From positions 1 to 64,000 of the forward strand of contig CACKOU010000001.1 of the NCBI GenBank assembly GCA_902601895.1: 64,000 nt of DNA, given 5' to 3'. Source of the stretch: an uncultured Pelagibacteraceae bacterium (GTDB lineage Bacteria > Pseudomonadota > Alphaproteobacteria > Pelagibacterales > Pelagibacteraceae). Positions 38,527 to 47,780 of this stretch are shown here, piece after piece; position 1 is the stretch's first letter, and each line of letters begins with the position of its first letter. A program made the position numbers and the translations under genes. The notes under the pieces are model-generated. The model worked only from the letters and a program-made list of their open reading frames with translations. It was not told where the DNA came from and made no database searches.

Positions 38527-39819
38527 ATGAACAAAATTATAAAAAACTCTTGGGCTCTCTTTATGGGTATGGCATTTATAATGCTCGCTCATGGTTTTCA
38601 AGGTACTCTGTTAGGTGTTAGAGCAGTTAAAGAAAATTTTGGTCTATCATCGACAGGTTTTTTATTTTCTGGATATTTTGTTGGATATTTTATTGGAGCA
38701 AAAATTATACAATCATTAATTCATAGAGTTGGGCATATTAGAGTATTCGCAGCTTTTGCTTCTGTCACTTCAATTGTGGTCTTATTACATTCTATTTTTG
38801 TAAATCCTATTTCATGGTTTGTGCTTAGAATGTTTTCTGGATTTAGCATGGTCTGTCTTTATACAATTGCTGAAAGCTGGTTAAACGATAGATCTACAAA
38901 CAAGAATAGAGGTAGTGTTTTATCAATCTACATGATTGTTATGTATGCCTCTATGGCGATTGGAATGTTTTTCATAAACTTTAGTAAGCCAGAAAACTTT
39001 CAACCTTTTATACTTATATCTTTATTTATGTCATTATCTCTTGTTCCAATATTATTAACGAAAAGAAAGGCTCCAAACTTTAAAAAAATATCAGGTATGA
39101 AGCTAAAGGAAGTTTATAAATCTTCACCATTTGGTGTTGTAAGTTCTTTTTTAATTGGAATATCACATTCAGCTGTTTTCTCGTTGATTGCAGTTTATGC
39201 TACATCGATGAATTTTAGTATTTTAGAAATATCAATAGTAACCTTTTTATTTGCTATATCCGGAGCTATATCTCAATGGCCAATAGGAAAATTATCAGAT
39301 ATTTTAGATAGAAGAATTGTAATTATTTATACAACATTTGGAGCAGCTTTATTTTGTTTTTTGGCGATTATTTCCTCGGGTCAAATGTATATGCCTGCAG
39401 GTTTAGCTACATCAAAAATATTTTTTTATATCTGTATAATGTGTTTTTCTTTTTGTAGTCTACCAATGTTTGCATTAATTTTTGCACACACAAATGATTT
39501 TATACCAAAAGAAAAATTTGTAGCAGCAGGAGCAGGATTACAATTTGTTTTTGGTCTTGGTGCAATTTGCGGTCCTTTTATGTGCTCATTATTTATGGAA
39601 TTTTTAGGGGAAAATGGATTTTTTATTTTTCTAATTATATTTCATTCATTTATTGGTTTATTTGGAATATATAGAATGCAAATTAGAGAGTCTGGAGATA
39701 ACCCAGATTCACAATTTGCACCTATGCCTCAAACGATTACTCCAGCTGGTATAGAACTTAATCCTTCAACTGAACCAATAGATGAACCAAATAATTTGAA
39801 AGAATTTAAGAAAATTTAG
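38527..39819 (+). CDS. MFS transporter
   Basis: About 12 TM; GYFVGYFIGAKI, GAISQWPIGKLSDILDRR. Confidence 0.85.
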   Translation: MNKIIKNSWALFMGMAFIMLAHGFQGTLLGVRAVKENFGLSSTGFLFSGYFVGYFIGAKIIQSLIHRVGHIRVFAAFASVTSIVVLLHSIFVNPISWFVLRMFSGFSMVCLYTIAESWLNDRSTNKNRGSVLSIYMIVMYASMAIGMFFINFSKPENFQPFILISLFMSLSLVPILLTKRKAPNFKKISGMKLKEVYKSSPFGVVSSFLIGISHSAVFSLIAVYATSMNFSILEISIVTFLFAISGAISQWPIGKLSDILDRRIVIIYTTFGAALFCFLAIISSGQMYMPAGLATSKIFFYICIMCFSFCSLPMFALIFAHTNDFIPKEKFVAAGAGLQFVFGLGAICGPFMCSLFMEFLGENGFFIFLIIFHSFIGLFGIYRMQIRESGDNPDSQFAPMPQTITPAGIELNPSTEPIDEPNNLKEFKKI

Positions 39820-39834
39820 TGTAAGTTCAAAATT

Positions 39835-40491
39835 ATGAAAACAGCATTAATATTCGGTTCAACTGGATTAATTGGTGGAATATTGCTTAAATTGTTAGCA
39901 AGTGATAAAAAATATAAAAAAATTAAGGTTTTTGTAAGATCTTCTACTTCAAAAATTGATTCTAAAATAGAAGTTATTCAAACAGATTTTACAAAATTAG
40001 AAAACATTAAGTCAGAAATAAAAGGCGATGATTGTTTTTTTTGTATTGGCACTACAAGAAAAAAAACACCTAACAAACAAGATTATATAAACACCGAGTA
40101 CAATTTACCTATAACAATTGGAAAAATTTGTAGCGATAATAATGTACAAAATTTTACTTATATTTCTTCGTTGGGTGCCAGTTCAAAAAAAACAAATTTG
40201 TATTTAAAAAATAAAGGTATGGCTGAAGAAGAATTAAGAAAACTAAACTTTAAAAAATTTATTGTAATTAGACCTTCATTTTTAATTGGAAAAAGAATAG
40301 AGGAAAGATTGGGAGAAAAAATAGGTATTTTCGCCATGAAATGTATATCACCAATTTTAGTTGGTGATTTAAAAAAATATAAATCGATAAATGCAGAAAT
40401 AGTTGCCAAATCCATGATAAATATATCAAACAGTGAAATACAAAGTGGAGTATTTGAACCACCACAATTATTACAAATTGGAAGAGAATAA
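39835..40491 (+). CDS. NAD(P)-binding Rossmann protein (HTATIP2/YbjT-like)
   Basis: ALIFGSTGLIGGILLKLL, FCIGTTRKK, NFTYISSLGAS. Confidence 0.8.
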   Translation: MKTALIFGSTGLIGGILLKLLASDKKYKKIKVFVRSSTSKIDSKIEVIQTDFTKLENIKSEIKGDDCFFCIGTTRKKTPNKQDYINTEYNLPITIGKICSDNNVQNFTYISSLGASSKKTNLYLKNKGMAEEELRKLNFKKFIVIRPSFLIGKRIEERLGEKIGIFAMKCISPILVGDLKKYKSINAEIVAKSMINISNSEIQSGVFEPPQLLQIGRE

Positions 40492-40514
40492 ATTTTTTAT
40501 AAATCAATAAAATA

Positions 40515-40557
40515 TTAAAAAAAATTATTTTAAGTGCTATAATACATTTAAAGGAGG
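40515..40557 (+). promoter_or_regulatory. Extended -10 promoter plus strong Shine-Dalgarno for the GYD-domain gene
   Basis: TTAAAA at 40515-40520, TGC-TATAAT ending at 40543, AAGGAGG at 40551-40557. Confidence 0.6.
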
Positions 40558-40562
40558 TATTT

Positions 40563-40886
40563 ATGGCTAAATTTTTTTTAATGGGTAATTTTACAGAGAA
40601 AGCATTCGCAGGTTTTTTAAAAGATCCTGGATCAGATAGATCTGAGGTTGCTAGAAAGTGTTCTGAAAGTGTTGGGGCTGAAATGAAATCTTACACATAT
40701 TTGAGAGGACCCTATGACTTTATAGTTGAAACCCATGGTACATTTGAGCAAATGGCTGCTATAAAAATGGCCACTGAGGGTAGTGGTGCACTTAAAAATA
40801 TCGCTATTTGTGAGGAAACACCAATGAATGAAATTGCAAATCATGCAACAAAAGTATCAAGTGGTTATAAAGTGCCTGGACAGTAA
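40563..40886 (+). CDS. GYD domain-containing protein
   Basis: About 107 aa: FLMGNFTEKAFAGFL...RGPYDFIVETHGTFEQMAAIKMATEGSGALKNI. Confidence 0.75.
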   Translation: MAKFFLMGNFTEKAFAGFLKDPGSDRSEVARKCSESVGAEMKSYTYLRGPYDFIVETHGTFEQMAAIKMATEGSGALKNIAICEETPMNEIANHATKVSSGYKVPGQ

Positions 40887-40891
40887 TCTTA

Positions 40892-40922
40892 ATGGTAGCT
40901 TCATTAATTATGAAGCTACCAA
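40892..40922 (+). terminator. Strong hairpin downstream of the GYD gene, probable terminator
   Basis: TGGTAGCTTCAT/ATGAAGCTACCA, 12-bp perfect stem, TAATT loop. Confidence 0.6.
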
Positions 40923-40986
40923 TTTAAAATCGAAATTGTCAAAATATCTCATTCAAATAAAGTAATATTGATCTATTAAGAAAGTT

Positions 40987-41445
40987 ATGAACAAAAGAAA
41001 ATTTATAAAATTATCTATATTTGGATCGTTACTATATAGTATTTTTCCTTACAAAATTTCATTAGCTGAAACCAAAAAAATAATTAATCAAAATTTAACA
41101 GAAGCCCAAAAAAAAATTATGTTTGAAGAGGCAACTGAACGACCATTCTCAAGCCCTCTTAATCAGGAGAAACGAGAAGGTTTTTATCACTGTGCAAATT
41201 GTGGAGCTAAACTTTTTAAGTCTAACTCAAAATTTGATAGTGGAACTGGTTGGCCATCATTTACAGAGGCACTTCCTGGAGCTTTTAAAACGAAAGTTGA
41301 TTACAGCTTTGGCATGAAAAGAATTGAATATCATTGTGCAAAATGTGGTGCCCATCACGGTCATGTCTTTGAAGACGGTCCTGGACCTACTGGAAAAAGA
41401 TACTGTAATAACGGCTTATGTTTAATATTTAAGCCATCATCATAA
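40987..41445 (+). CDS. msrB: Peptide methionine-(R)-sulfoxide reductase, predicted exported
   Basis: FYHCANCGAKLFKS, FDSGTGWPSF, HCAKCGAHHGHVFEDGPGPTGKRYCNN; N-terminal MNKRKFIKLSIFGSLLYSIFPYKISLA. Confidence 0.93.
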   Translation: MNKRKFIKLSIFGSLLYSIFPYKISLAETKKIINQNLTEAQKKIMFEEATERPFSSPLNQEKREGFYHCANCGAKLFKSNSKFDSGTGWPSFTEALPGAFKTKVDYSFGMKRIEYHCAKCGAHHGHVFEDGPGPTGKRYCNNGLCLIFKPSS

Positions 41446-41457
41446 AATGGAGGAATA

Positions 41458-41643
41458 ATGAAGATATTGAGTATATTAAAAGGAGTTGAATTAGTTATAG
41501 CAGATTTAGAGGTAAATTTGGGAGAACAGGTGAGAAGTGCACCTACTTTATGTGCTAGATATAATGGTAAAATTATACCATTAAACACTGCTCATGATGG
41601 TAGACCTATTCTTATGAAAGAAGAAAATGCGATTGAAAATTAA
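41458..41643 (+). CDS. Small hypothetical protein (61 aa)
   Basis: Preceded by GGAGG; fills the gap between msrB and a terminator hairpin. Confidence 0.55.
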   Translation: MKILSILKGVELVIADLEVNLGEQVRSAPTLCARYNGKIIPLNTAHDGRPILMKEENAIEN

Positions 41644-41647
41644 TTTC

Positions 41648-41672
41648 TAATTAAGTTGCGTCAACTTAATTA
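41648..41672 (+). terminator. Hairpin terminator candidate upstream of sodB
   Basis: TAATTAAGTTG/CAACTTAATTA, 11-bp stem with CGT loop. Confidence 0.5.
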
Positions 41673-41706
41673 AGTTTATTTACAAGAAAATATTATAAAG
41701 AGAATT

Positions 41707-42300
41707 ATGACATTTGAATTACCAAAACTAGATTTTTCTAATGACGCCTTATCTCCAATAATGTCACAAGAAACATTAGAATTACATCATGGAAAACATC
41801 ACCAAACCTACATAACAAATCTTAATAATTTTATAAAAGATACAGACATGGCTAAGATGTCATTGGAAGATATAATTGTAAAAAGCTCTAAAGATAACTC
41901 AAAAGCTGGAATATTTAATAATGCAAGCCAGCATTGGAACCATAACCTTTTTTGGAAATGCATTAAACCAAATGGTGGTGGAAATATTCCATCAAAACTT
42001 GAGAAAAAAATTGTTGAAGATTTTGGAAGTGTCGAAAAATTCAAAGATGAATTCAAACAAGCAGGCATAACTCAGTTTGGATCAGGTTGGTGTTGGTTAT
42101 CTTTAAATAATGATAAATTAGTTGTTACAAAGACAGCTAATGCTGCTAATCCTTTAATTGATAACTTAAAACCAATACTTGGTTGTGATGTCTGGGAGCA
42201 TTCATATTACATTGATTATAGAAATAGAAGACCTGAATATTTAGACAAATTTGTTGATAATCTTATAGATTGGGAATTTGTTGAATCTCTATTAATCTAA
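41707..42300 (+). CDS. sodB: Superoxide dismutase (Fe/Mn family, Fe-like)
   Basis: LELHHGKHHQTYITNLN, NNASQHWNHNLFWKC, GSGWCWL, DVWEHSYYIDYRNRRPEYLDKF. Confidence 0.95.
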   Translation: MTFELPKLDFSNDALSPIMSQETLELHHGKHHQTYITNLNNFIKDTDMAKMSLEDIIVKSSKDNSKAGIFNNASQHWNHNLFWKCIKPNGGGNIPSKLEKKIVEDFGSVEKFKDEFKQAGITQFGSGWCWLSLNNDKLVVTKTANAANPLIDNLKPILGCDVWEHSYYIDYRNRRPEYLDKFVDNLIDWEFVESLLI

Positions 42301-42390
42301 TTAATCCTAGAAATTTTTGGGATAAATCAAATAGCCATTTTTAATTTTAAAGCAAATAGACTTACATTTCAGAATCTGTTATTTTAAATT

Positions 42391-43497
42391 ATGAAAAAAA
42401 TTTTTGTTATTACATTATTAATTTTTATCTCAAATACAGTTCTTAACGCAGAAACAATTAAACCAAAAAAAACACCACTAAAAAAATTATCTAAACAATT
42501 AGGCAATGGAGAATTAATTAAGATTAATTCATATCAAACTTCTGATTATAAAGGTATTATGGAGGGCTGGTATAAAGAGAGCCCAATAATAGTTGATGCT
42601 CTTATTACTTATCCAGCGGGAGAAGGTCCATTTCCTTTATTATTAATCGTTCATAGTAGTGGTGGTGCTGATGAATTTACTGCAAATTGGCTAGAGTTTA
42701 TGAGAGATCAACAAAAACCTTTGTTAGATATGGGGATAGCGACAATGTATTTAGATAATTTTTCTGCGAGAGGTGCAAAACATACTTATACAGATCAATC
42801 AAAAGCTTCTATATGGTCTACTTATATAGATGTGTTTATGGCATTAGAGTATCTGAGCAAGGATCCAAAAATAAATATTAAAAAAGTAGGTGTCTCTGGT
42901 TATTCAAGGGGAGGAAATCTTTCAATAATGGCTGCAGAAAAAAGATTGAGAGATATATTAGTTAGCAAAGATCTTTATTTTGCTGCGTCTCAACCAAGAT
43001 CTGCTGAATGTGGAATTACTGGAATGTTTAGAAATCCAACTCCAGTTAAAGAAACTAAAATTTGGTATGTACATGGTTTAGCTGAGGATTATACCCTGCC
43101 AGGTCCATGTGTAGATATAATGGAAAAAATGCAAGCTAAAGGTGCTGATATTAGAATTGATTTAAGAGAGGGATGGTATCATTTATTTACTGGAAATTAT
43201 GAGCCAGAAATTGAAAAAAGAACTCAATATTTTTGGAAGTGTCCTAATTTTTACACAGAGGATGATGGGAATCCTAATAAAGAGTTCATTGATTTAATTA
43301 TAAAAAATACAAAAATAAAAAGTTTGGATGAATTTAATAAGTTATCACGTAAAAATCCAAGAAAAGCTTTTAAAACAATGTTCAAGGGTCTTAAAAAAGA
43401 AAATTGTATTGGAAAAGGTGTTACTGAAGGGGGTAACCATGGAAAAACTTTTATGCCAGAGTATTTAGCTTTCTGGAAAGAAAATTTATTAAATTAA
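42391..43497 (+). CDS. Secreted dienelactone-hydrolase-like alpha/beta hydrolase
   Basis: Signal peptide MKKIFVITLLIFISNTVLNA; GVSGYSRGG nucleophile elbow; PLLLIVHSSGG. Confidence 0.78.
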   Translation: MKKIFVITLLIFISNTVLNAETIKPKKTPLKKLSKQLGNGELIKINSYQTSDYKGIMEGWYKESPIIVDALITYPAGEGPFPLLLIVHSSGGADEFTANWLEFMRDQQKPLLDMGIATMYLDNFSARGAKHTYTDQSKASIWSTYIDVFMALEYLSKDPKINIKKVGVSGYSRGGNLSIMAAEKRLRDILVSKDLYFAASQPRSAECGITGMFRNPTPVKETKIWYVHGLAEDYTLPGPCVDIMEKMQAKGADIRIDLREGWYHLFTGNYEPEIEKRTQYFWKCPNFYTEDDGNPNKEFIDLIIKNTKIKSLDEFNKLSRKNPRKAFKTMFKGLKKENCIGKGVTEGGNHGKTFMPEYLAFWKENLLN

Positions 43498-43559
43498 TTT
43501 AATTAAAAAACTCGATCTACAACTCGATAACAAAGAGATTAAACAAAGTTTTTAGTAGT

Positions 43560-43787
43560 ATGACACCAGAAAACTCAAGTAAACTTTGGAAAATGATACA
43601 GGAAGCTGGCGATTATTTGGATGGTCAACTTCCTGATCATCCAAATCATCCAAAAGGAAGAAATCCATATGCTCATGTAGCAATATGTGTAAAAAATAAA
43701 TTTAATTCTACTTATAAAGATATTCCTGATGAGAAATTTGATGAAGTAATCAACTATATTAAATTTTTAAAAGAAAATCCTAGTTAA
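43560..43787 (+). CDS. Small conserved-looking protein (75 aa)
   Basis: Balanced composition, NPYAHVAICVKNKFNSTYKDIPDEKFDEVINYIKFLKENPS. Confidence 0.6.
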   Translation: MTPENSSKLWKMIQEAGDYLDGQLPDHPNHPKGRNPYAHVAICVKNKFNSTYKDIPDEKFDEVINYIKFLKENPS

Positions 43788-44833
43788 CTAGATATAGTTC
43801 TTAGAAACTCGTCTACTTCACTACTTTTAGTATTCCAGGCTGTGACAAGTCTAACTGTCTTACCGCCTAATTCCTCATTGCTCATCATATATTCTTCTGT
43901 ATTTAAATGCTCAACCATCTTTTTTGGCAGTTTAACAAAAACTTCATTTGCCTCGGTTGGATATTCAAGTTTAACTTGATTACTAGAAACTAAACCATCG
44001 CTTAATTTTTTTGCCATTAGATTTGCATGTCTTGCGTTTTTTAACCAAACATCATTTGAGATATATCCATCTAATTGTGCAGAAACAAAACGCATTTTAG
44101 ACAATAGATGACCAGATCTTTTTAACAAAAAAGGTAAATTGCCAACTAATTCTTTGTTAAATATTATAATTGCTTCAGCTGCTATACATCCGTTCTTCGT
44201 TGCTCCAAAAGATAATATGTCAATTCCTGATTTCCATGTCATTTCTGCGGGAGTAACATCTAGTGAAACAAGCGCATTAGCAAATCTAGCGCCATCCATA
44301 TGTACTTTTAATTTTTTTTTATGTGCAATTTCAGAAATACTTCTAATTTGATCTAAAGTATAAACTTCACCAGTTTCTGTTGCTTGGGTTATACTAACAA
44401 TAGATGGTTGAGTGTGATGCACAATTCCAAACCCTCCAATATTATCATTTAGCTCATCGACTGTTATTTTGCCGTCTTTACCATTCAATGGAACAAGTTT
44501 TGCTCCACCTGTGTAAAATTCAGGGGCTCCACACTCATCAACATTGATATGAGAAAATTTATGGCAATAAATATTTCCAAATGATGGAGATATAGCAGAA
44601 AGTGCTAAAGCATTTGATGCGGTTCCTGATGCTGTGGGATAAACAATCACATCATTTTCAAAAATTTTAGAAAATTTTTCTTGTAACACACCTGAAATTT
44701 CATCATTACCATATGGTGGGGCAATACCATCATTTGCTTTGATAATTGCATCTAAAACTTCTGGACAAGCTCCTGTCACATTGTCTGAAGCAAATTTTAC
44801 TCTTTTACGTTTTGTATTAATTTTTGCGTTCAT
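43784..44833 (-). CDS. ltaE: Low-specificity threonine aldolase/beta-eliminating lyase
   Basis: PLP fold type I: YPTASGTASNALAL, KVHMDGARFANA, ILSFGATKNGC. Confidence 0.88.
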   Translation of the reverse strand: MNAKINTKRKRVKFASDNVTGACPEVLDAIIKANDGIAPPYGNDEISGVLQEKFSKIFENDVIVYPTASGTASNALALSAISPSFGNIYCHKFSHINVDECGAPEFYTGGAKLVPLNGKDGKITVDELNDNIGGFGIVHHTQPSIVSITQATETGEVYTLDQIRSISEIAHKKKLKVHMDGARFANALVSLDVTPAEMTWKSGIDILSFGATKNGCIAAEAIIIFNKELVGNLPFLLKRSGHLLSKMRFVSAQLDGYISNDVWLKNARHANLMAKKLSDGLVSSNQVKLEYPTEANEVFVKLPKKMVEHLNTEEYMMSNEELGGKTVRLVTAWNTKSSEVDEFLRTISS

Positions 44834-44834
44834 T

Positions 44835-45950
44835 TTATTGTTTTGGAAAATAATCTTTTAAAGTACCTTCTCTATAAACATCAGCTGTACAACAATGAAG
44901 GCCTCCACCAAAAGCATATGCATCTCTCAACTCTACAGGGATAACTTCCATACCTAATTTATCTAATTGTTCAGCTTGATATTTTTCACTTTTTTCAACG
45001 CATACAGTTTTAGGGTCAAGAACTAAAACATTCATTGATAGCCATACTGAAGAGTAACAAAGTGGTGGCGGGGTATTATGAGCAGGTTGTGCAGCATCAA
45101 TAATTTCCCATCCATTATCTTCAAATAATTTTCTTTGTTCTTTTGGAAGTCTTCGTTGTGGATTATTAATAATTAACCCCTCTTTAATTGGGGTAAAGGT
45201 TGCATCAATATGAATTGGATAAGGATCGCCTGGGAAATTCACAGCATGAACTCTATGATCCTTAAAATGTCTTTTTATCCAATCAATTCCTTTTAAATTA
45301 GTTGTAAATCCGTGTTGAACAACCAAATCCTTTCCAAATCTTAGAATATCTGCGGCATCAAATAATGGCTCTTCCTCAGTTGTGACAAAGTATTTATTTT
45401 CTGTCCATTCAAGTCTTTTAGTTACGCCAATTTTATCTGATAAATAGTCTTTTCTATAGTCTGCATCTGTTAATCTAGGCTTTGGTGCTGACTCATGTCT
45501 CATATTTGGATCTTTATTATAATAGTCTTTTAATAATGGTCTGTAACATAGGTACTCAAACCATCTGCACCTGTAGCTCATTGTAGCTTCTAATATTTCA
45601 TTTCCAACAGTTAACAAAACATCTCTAGGTGGCATACATCCAAACATAGTTTCGGCTTTCCAGTCAGGAGTTGATGTTGGTTGATTAAAATCTAAAGGTG
45701 TTGGTCTATCAACTTTTATTCCCCTTTTTTCAAGCAAATTTGAAAAGTTATCTAATAGTTCATTAGCTTTATCGACAGTGTCCTTAGTTCTTGGACCATA
45801 AGTTCCTCGCATATCAGAGTCTTCTGGAACTTTAGCATCTAAAGCAGGTTCGGGTGCTGGAATACAAGTACCATCTGCTCTACCAACAATTACATGTTTT
45901 AATGGATCCCATTCATTCCAACTATTAACAATCTTATTATTTTGAACCAT
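44835..45950 (-). CDS. L-arginine:glycine amidinotransferase-like enzyme
   Basis: WNEWDPLKHVIVGRADG, FDAADILRFGKDLVVQHGFTTNLKGIDWIKRH, PIHIDATFTPIKEGLIINNP, GGGLHCCTADVYREGTL; strong resemblance to GATM family including the catalytic Cys context. Confidence 0.9.
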   Translation of the reverse strand: MVQNNKIVNSWNEWDPLKHVIVGRADGTCIPAPEPALDAKVPEDSDMRGTYGPRTKDTVDKANELLDNFSNLLEKRGIKVDRPTPLDFNQPTSTPDWKAETMFGCMPPRDVLLTVGNEILEATMSYRCRWFEYLCYRPLLKDYYNKDPNMRHESAPKPRLTDADYRKDYLSDKIGVTKRLEWTENKYFVTTEEEPLFDAADILRFGKDLVVQHGFTTNLKGIDWIKRHFKDHRVHAVNFPGDPYPIHIDATFTPIKEGLIINNPQRRLPKEQRKLFEDNGWEIIDAAQPAHNTPPPLCYSSVWLSMNVLVLDPKTVCVEKSEKYQAEQLDKLGMEVIPVELRDAYAFGGGLHCCTADVYREGTLKDYFPKQ

Positions 45951-45956
45951 GTAAAA

Positions 45957-46862
45957 TTAATTTAATCCAATAAATCTTCTATTAGATTGCATTATCATAC
46001 TATAATAAAATATAGCTAAAAAAATAAAGAAGCCACCAATAATTGTGTTAGTTGAAGGAATTTCATTTATTCCAAGCCATGGAAGCCAAACCCAAAATAT
46101 TCCTCCTATTACTTCAGTCAAAGACAACAGAGTCAAATCAGCTGCAGGAATATGTTTAGATCCAATTGAATAAAGAATTAAGCCCATGCACACAAGTGTT
46201 CCATGAGTGGCAAATAATGCTTCATTTTTATTTGAAGATAAGAAATTTGCATCGTTATTTAAAAGCATAACCATTGAAAATAAAAAACAAAATAATCCAG
46301 CTATAGCAACAGTTGTAAACTTGGGAGTTTGTTTTCTCCATCTCAGACTTACTGAAAAAATTGAAAAACCTAGTGCTGATACTAATCCAAATATTAAACC
46401 CATTAAAGAATTTTCTCCGGTATTATCGTAGGCCATTACAATTATACCAAATGCTGCAACTAAAATTGATATCCAAACTGTGATTGATATTTTTTCTTTC
46501 AAGAAAAGGAAGCCAAGTAGTGCAGTTATAAAAGGCATTGCAGCTAAACATAATAGAGTTACTGCTGCTGTCGTGTTAGTAATTGACCAAATAAAAGTTA
46601 TCATTGCTGTTCCTAAACCGACACCACCTATAATTCCAGATATCCCAATTTTTATATAATTTTTATAAAATGAAATTCCTTCTTCCAAAAATAAGTAAAC
46701 ATTGAGCAATAAAAAAATAACAATGCCTCTCGCAAATAAGTATTGCCAAGGGACAGTTTCGGGTTGATCTATATGTCTTACAACATATGGTCCAAATGAC
46801 CAAAGTATGCCTGCAAATAAAACTATTGGAATAGCTACTTTAGGATTTTTTAAATCAGGCAT
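45957..46862 (-). CDS. DMT/EamA family permease
   Basis: 10-TM EamA pattern; IPAADLTLLSLTEVIGGIFWVWLPW. Confidence 0.87.
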   Translation of the reverse strand: MPDLKNPKVAIPIVLFAGILWSFGPYVVRHIDQPETVPWQYLFARGIVIFLLLNVYLFLEEGISFYKNYIKIGISGIIGGVGLGTAMITFIWSITNTTAAVTLLCLAAMPFITALLGFLFLKEKISITVWISILVAAFGIIVMAYDNTGENSLMGLIFGLVSALGFSIFSVSLRWRKQTPKFTTVAIAGLFCFLFSMVMLLNNDANFLSSNKNEALFATHGTLVCMGLILYSIGSKHIPAADLTLLSLTEVIGGIFWVWLPWLGINEIPSTNTIIGGFFIFLAIFYYSMIMQSNRRFIGLN

Positions 46863-46909
46863 AAATTAATTTATATTTTTTAAATTTTTAGTGATATTAT
46901 TAAATAAAT

Positions 46910-47311
46910 ATGGATTTAGATATAATAAAAATTGCATCCGAAACAACTAATAATAAAATATTGAAAGATTACACTCATAGATCGAAGTATAAAAATAAAA
47001 CTTGTGGCGATATAATTGAAATTAGAGTTAATATTAAGAAAAACATAATACAAGATATTGGGTATCAGACGAAGTCCTGTGTTTACTGTCAAGCTTCTGC
47101 AAGCTTAATATCTCATAAACTTATCAAAAAAAGTAAAAATAAAATTAATTATTTACTAAAAAATCTTATCGATTATTTTGAAAATGAAATTAAACCTTTG
47201 CCAAAAAAACTAAATAAATTTAATAAATTGTTTAATAAAAAAAATATATCTAGAAAAAACTGTGTATTAATGCCATTAATTGCAATTAAGAAACTCAGCA
47301 TTGATGAATAA
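46910..47311 (+). CDS. NifU/SufU-like iron-sulfur scaffold protein
   Basis: NKTCGDIIEI...YQTKSCVYCQASASLISH...RKNCVLMPLIAIKKL. Confidence 0.78.
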   Translation: MDLDIIKIASETTNNKILKDYTHRSKYKNKTCGDIIEIRVNIKKNIIQDIGYQTKSCVYCQASASLISHKLIKKSKNKINYLLKNLIDYFENEIKPLPKKLNKFNKLFNKKNISRKNCVLMPLIAIKKLSIDE

Positions 47312-47768
47312 TTTAGATATTAAAAAACCTGCTATCGCTGCAATATTTTCTACTTTGACAATTGGGGTTTTGTCATTGCTTACTTATAAAACACCTTATG
47401 GATTATTTTTGATTGCTTCCTTTGGTTCTACAATGGTTTTGCTTTATGGGTATCCAGAAAGTCCTTTTGCAAAACCCAAAAATATATTTTTTGGTCATTT
47501 TTTAACTTCGCTTGTTGGTGTTATATTTGTGAATTTCGTTCCACTTCCGATATATATTATTATACCTGTTGCTGTTGGAGTAGGTGTCGGATTAATGATT
47601 ATTCTTAATGTAACCCACCCTCCTGCAGGAGGAAATCCTATAATTGTAATCATGGGATCAGTTTCATTTGAATATTTAATATCCCCAGTTATAAGTGGAT
47701 CAATTATTGTGATAGTTTTCGGCATAATCTTGAACAAATTTATTGCAAAAAGGAATTACCCAAAATAA
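47280..47768 (+). CDS. HPP family integral membrane protein
   Basis: IASFGSTMVLLYGYPESPFAKPKNIFFGHFLTSLVGV, NVTHPPAGGNPIIVIMG. Confidence 0.85.
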   Translation: MQLRNSALMNNLDIKKPAIAAIFSTLTIGVLSLLTYKTPYGLFLIASFGSTMVLLYGYPESPFAKPKNIFFGHFLTSLVGVIFVNFVPLPIYIIIPVAVGVGVGLMIILNVTHPPAGGNPIIVIMGSVSFEYLISPVISGSIIVIVFGIILNKFIAKRNYPK

Positions 47769-47780
47769 ACACAATTTGTT

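Noticed and set aside
42301-42390. Weak inverted repeat ATCC...GGGAT after sodB
   Set aside because: Only a few paired bases with AT-rich loop; not distinguishable from background.
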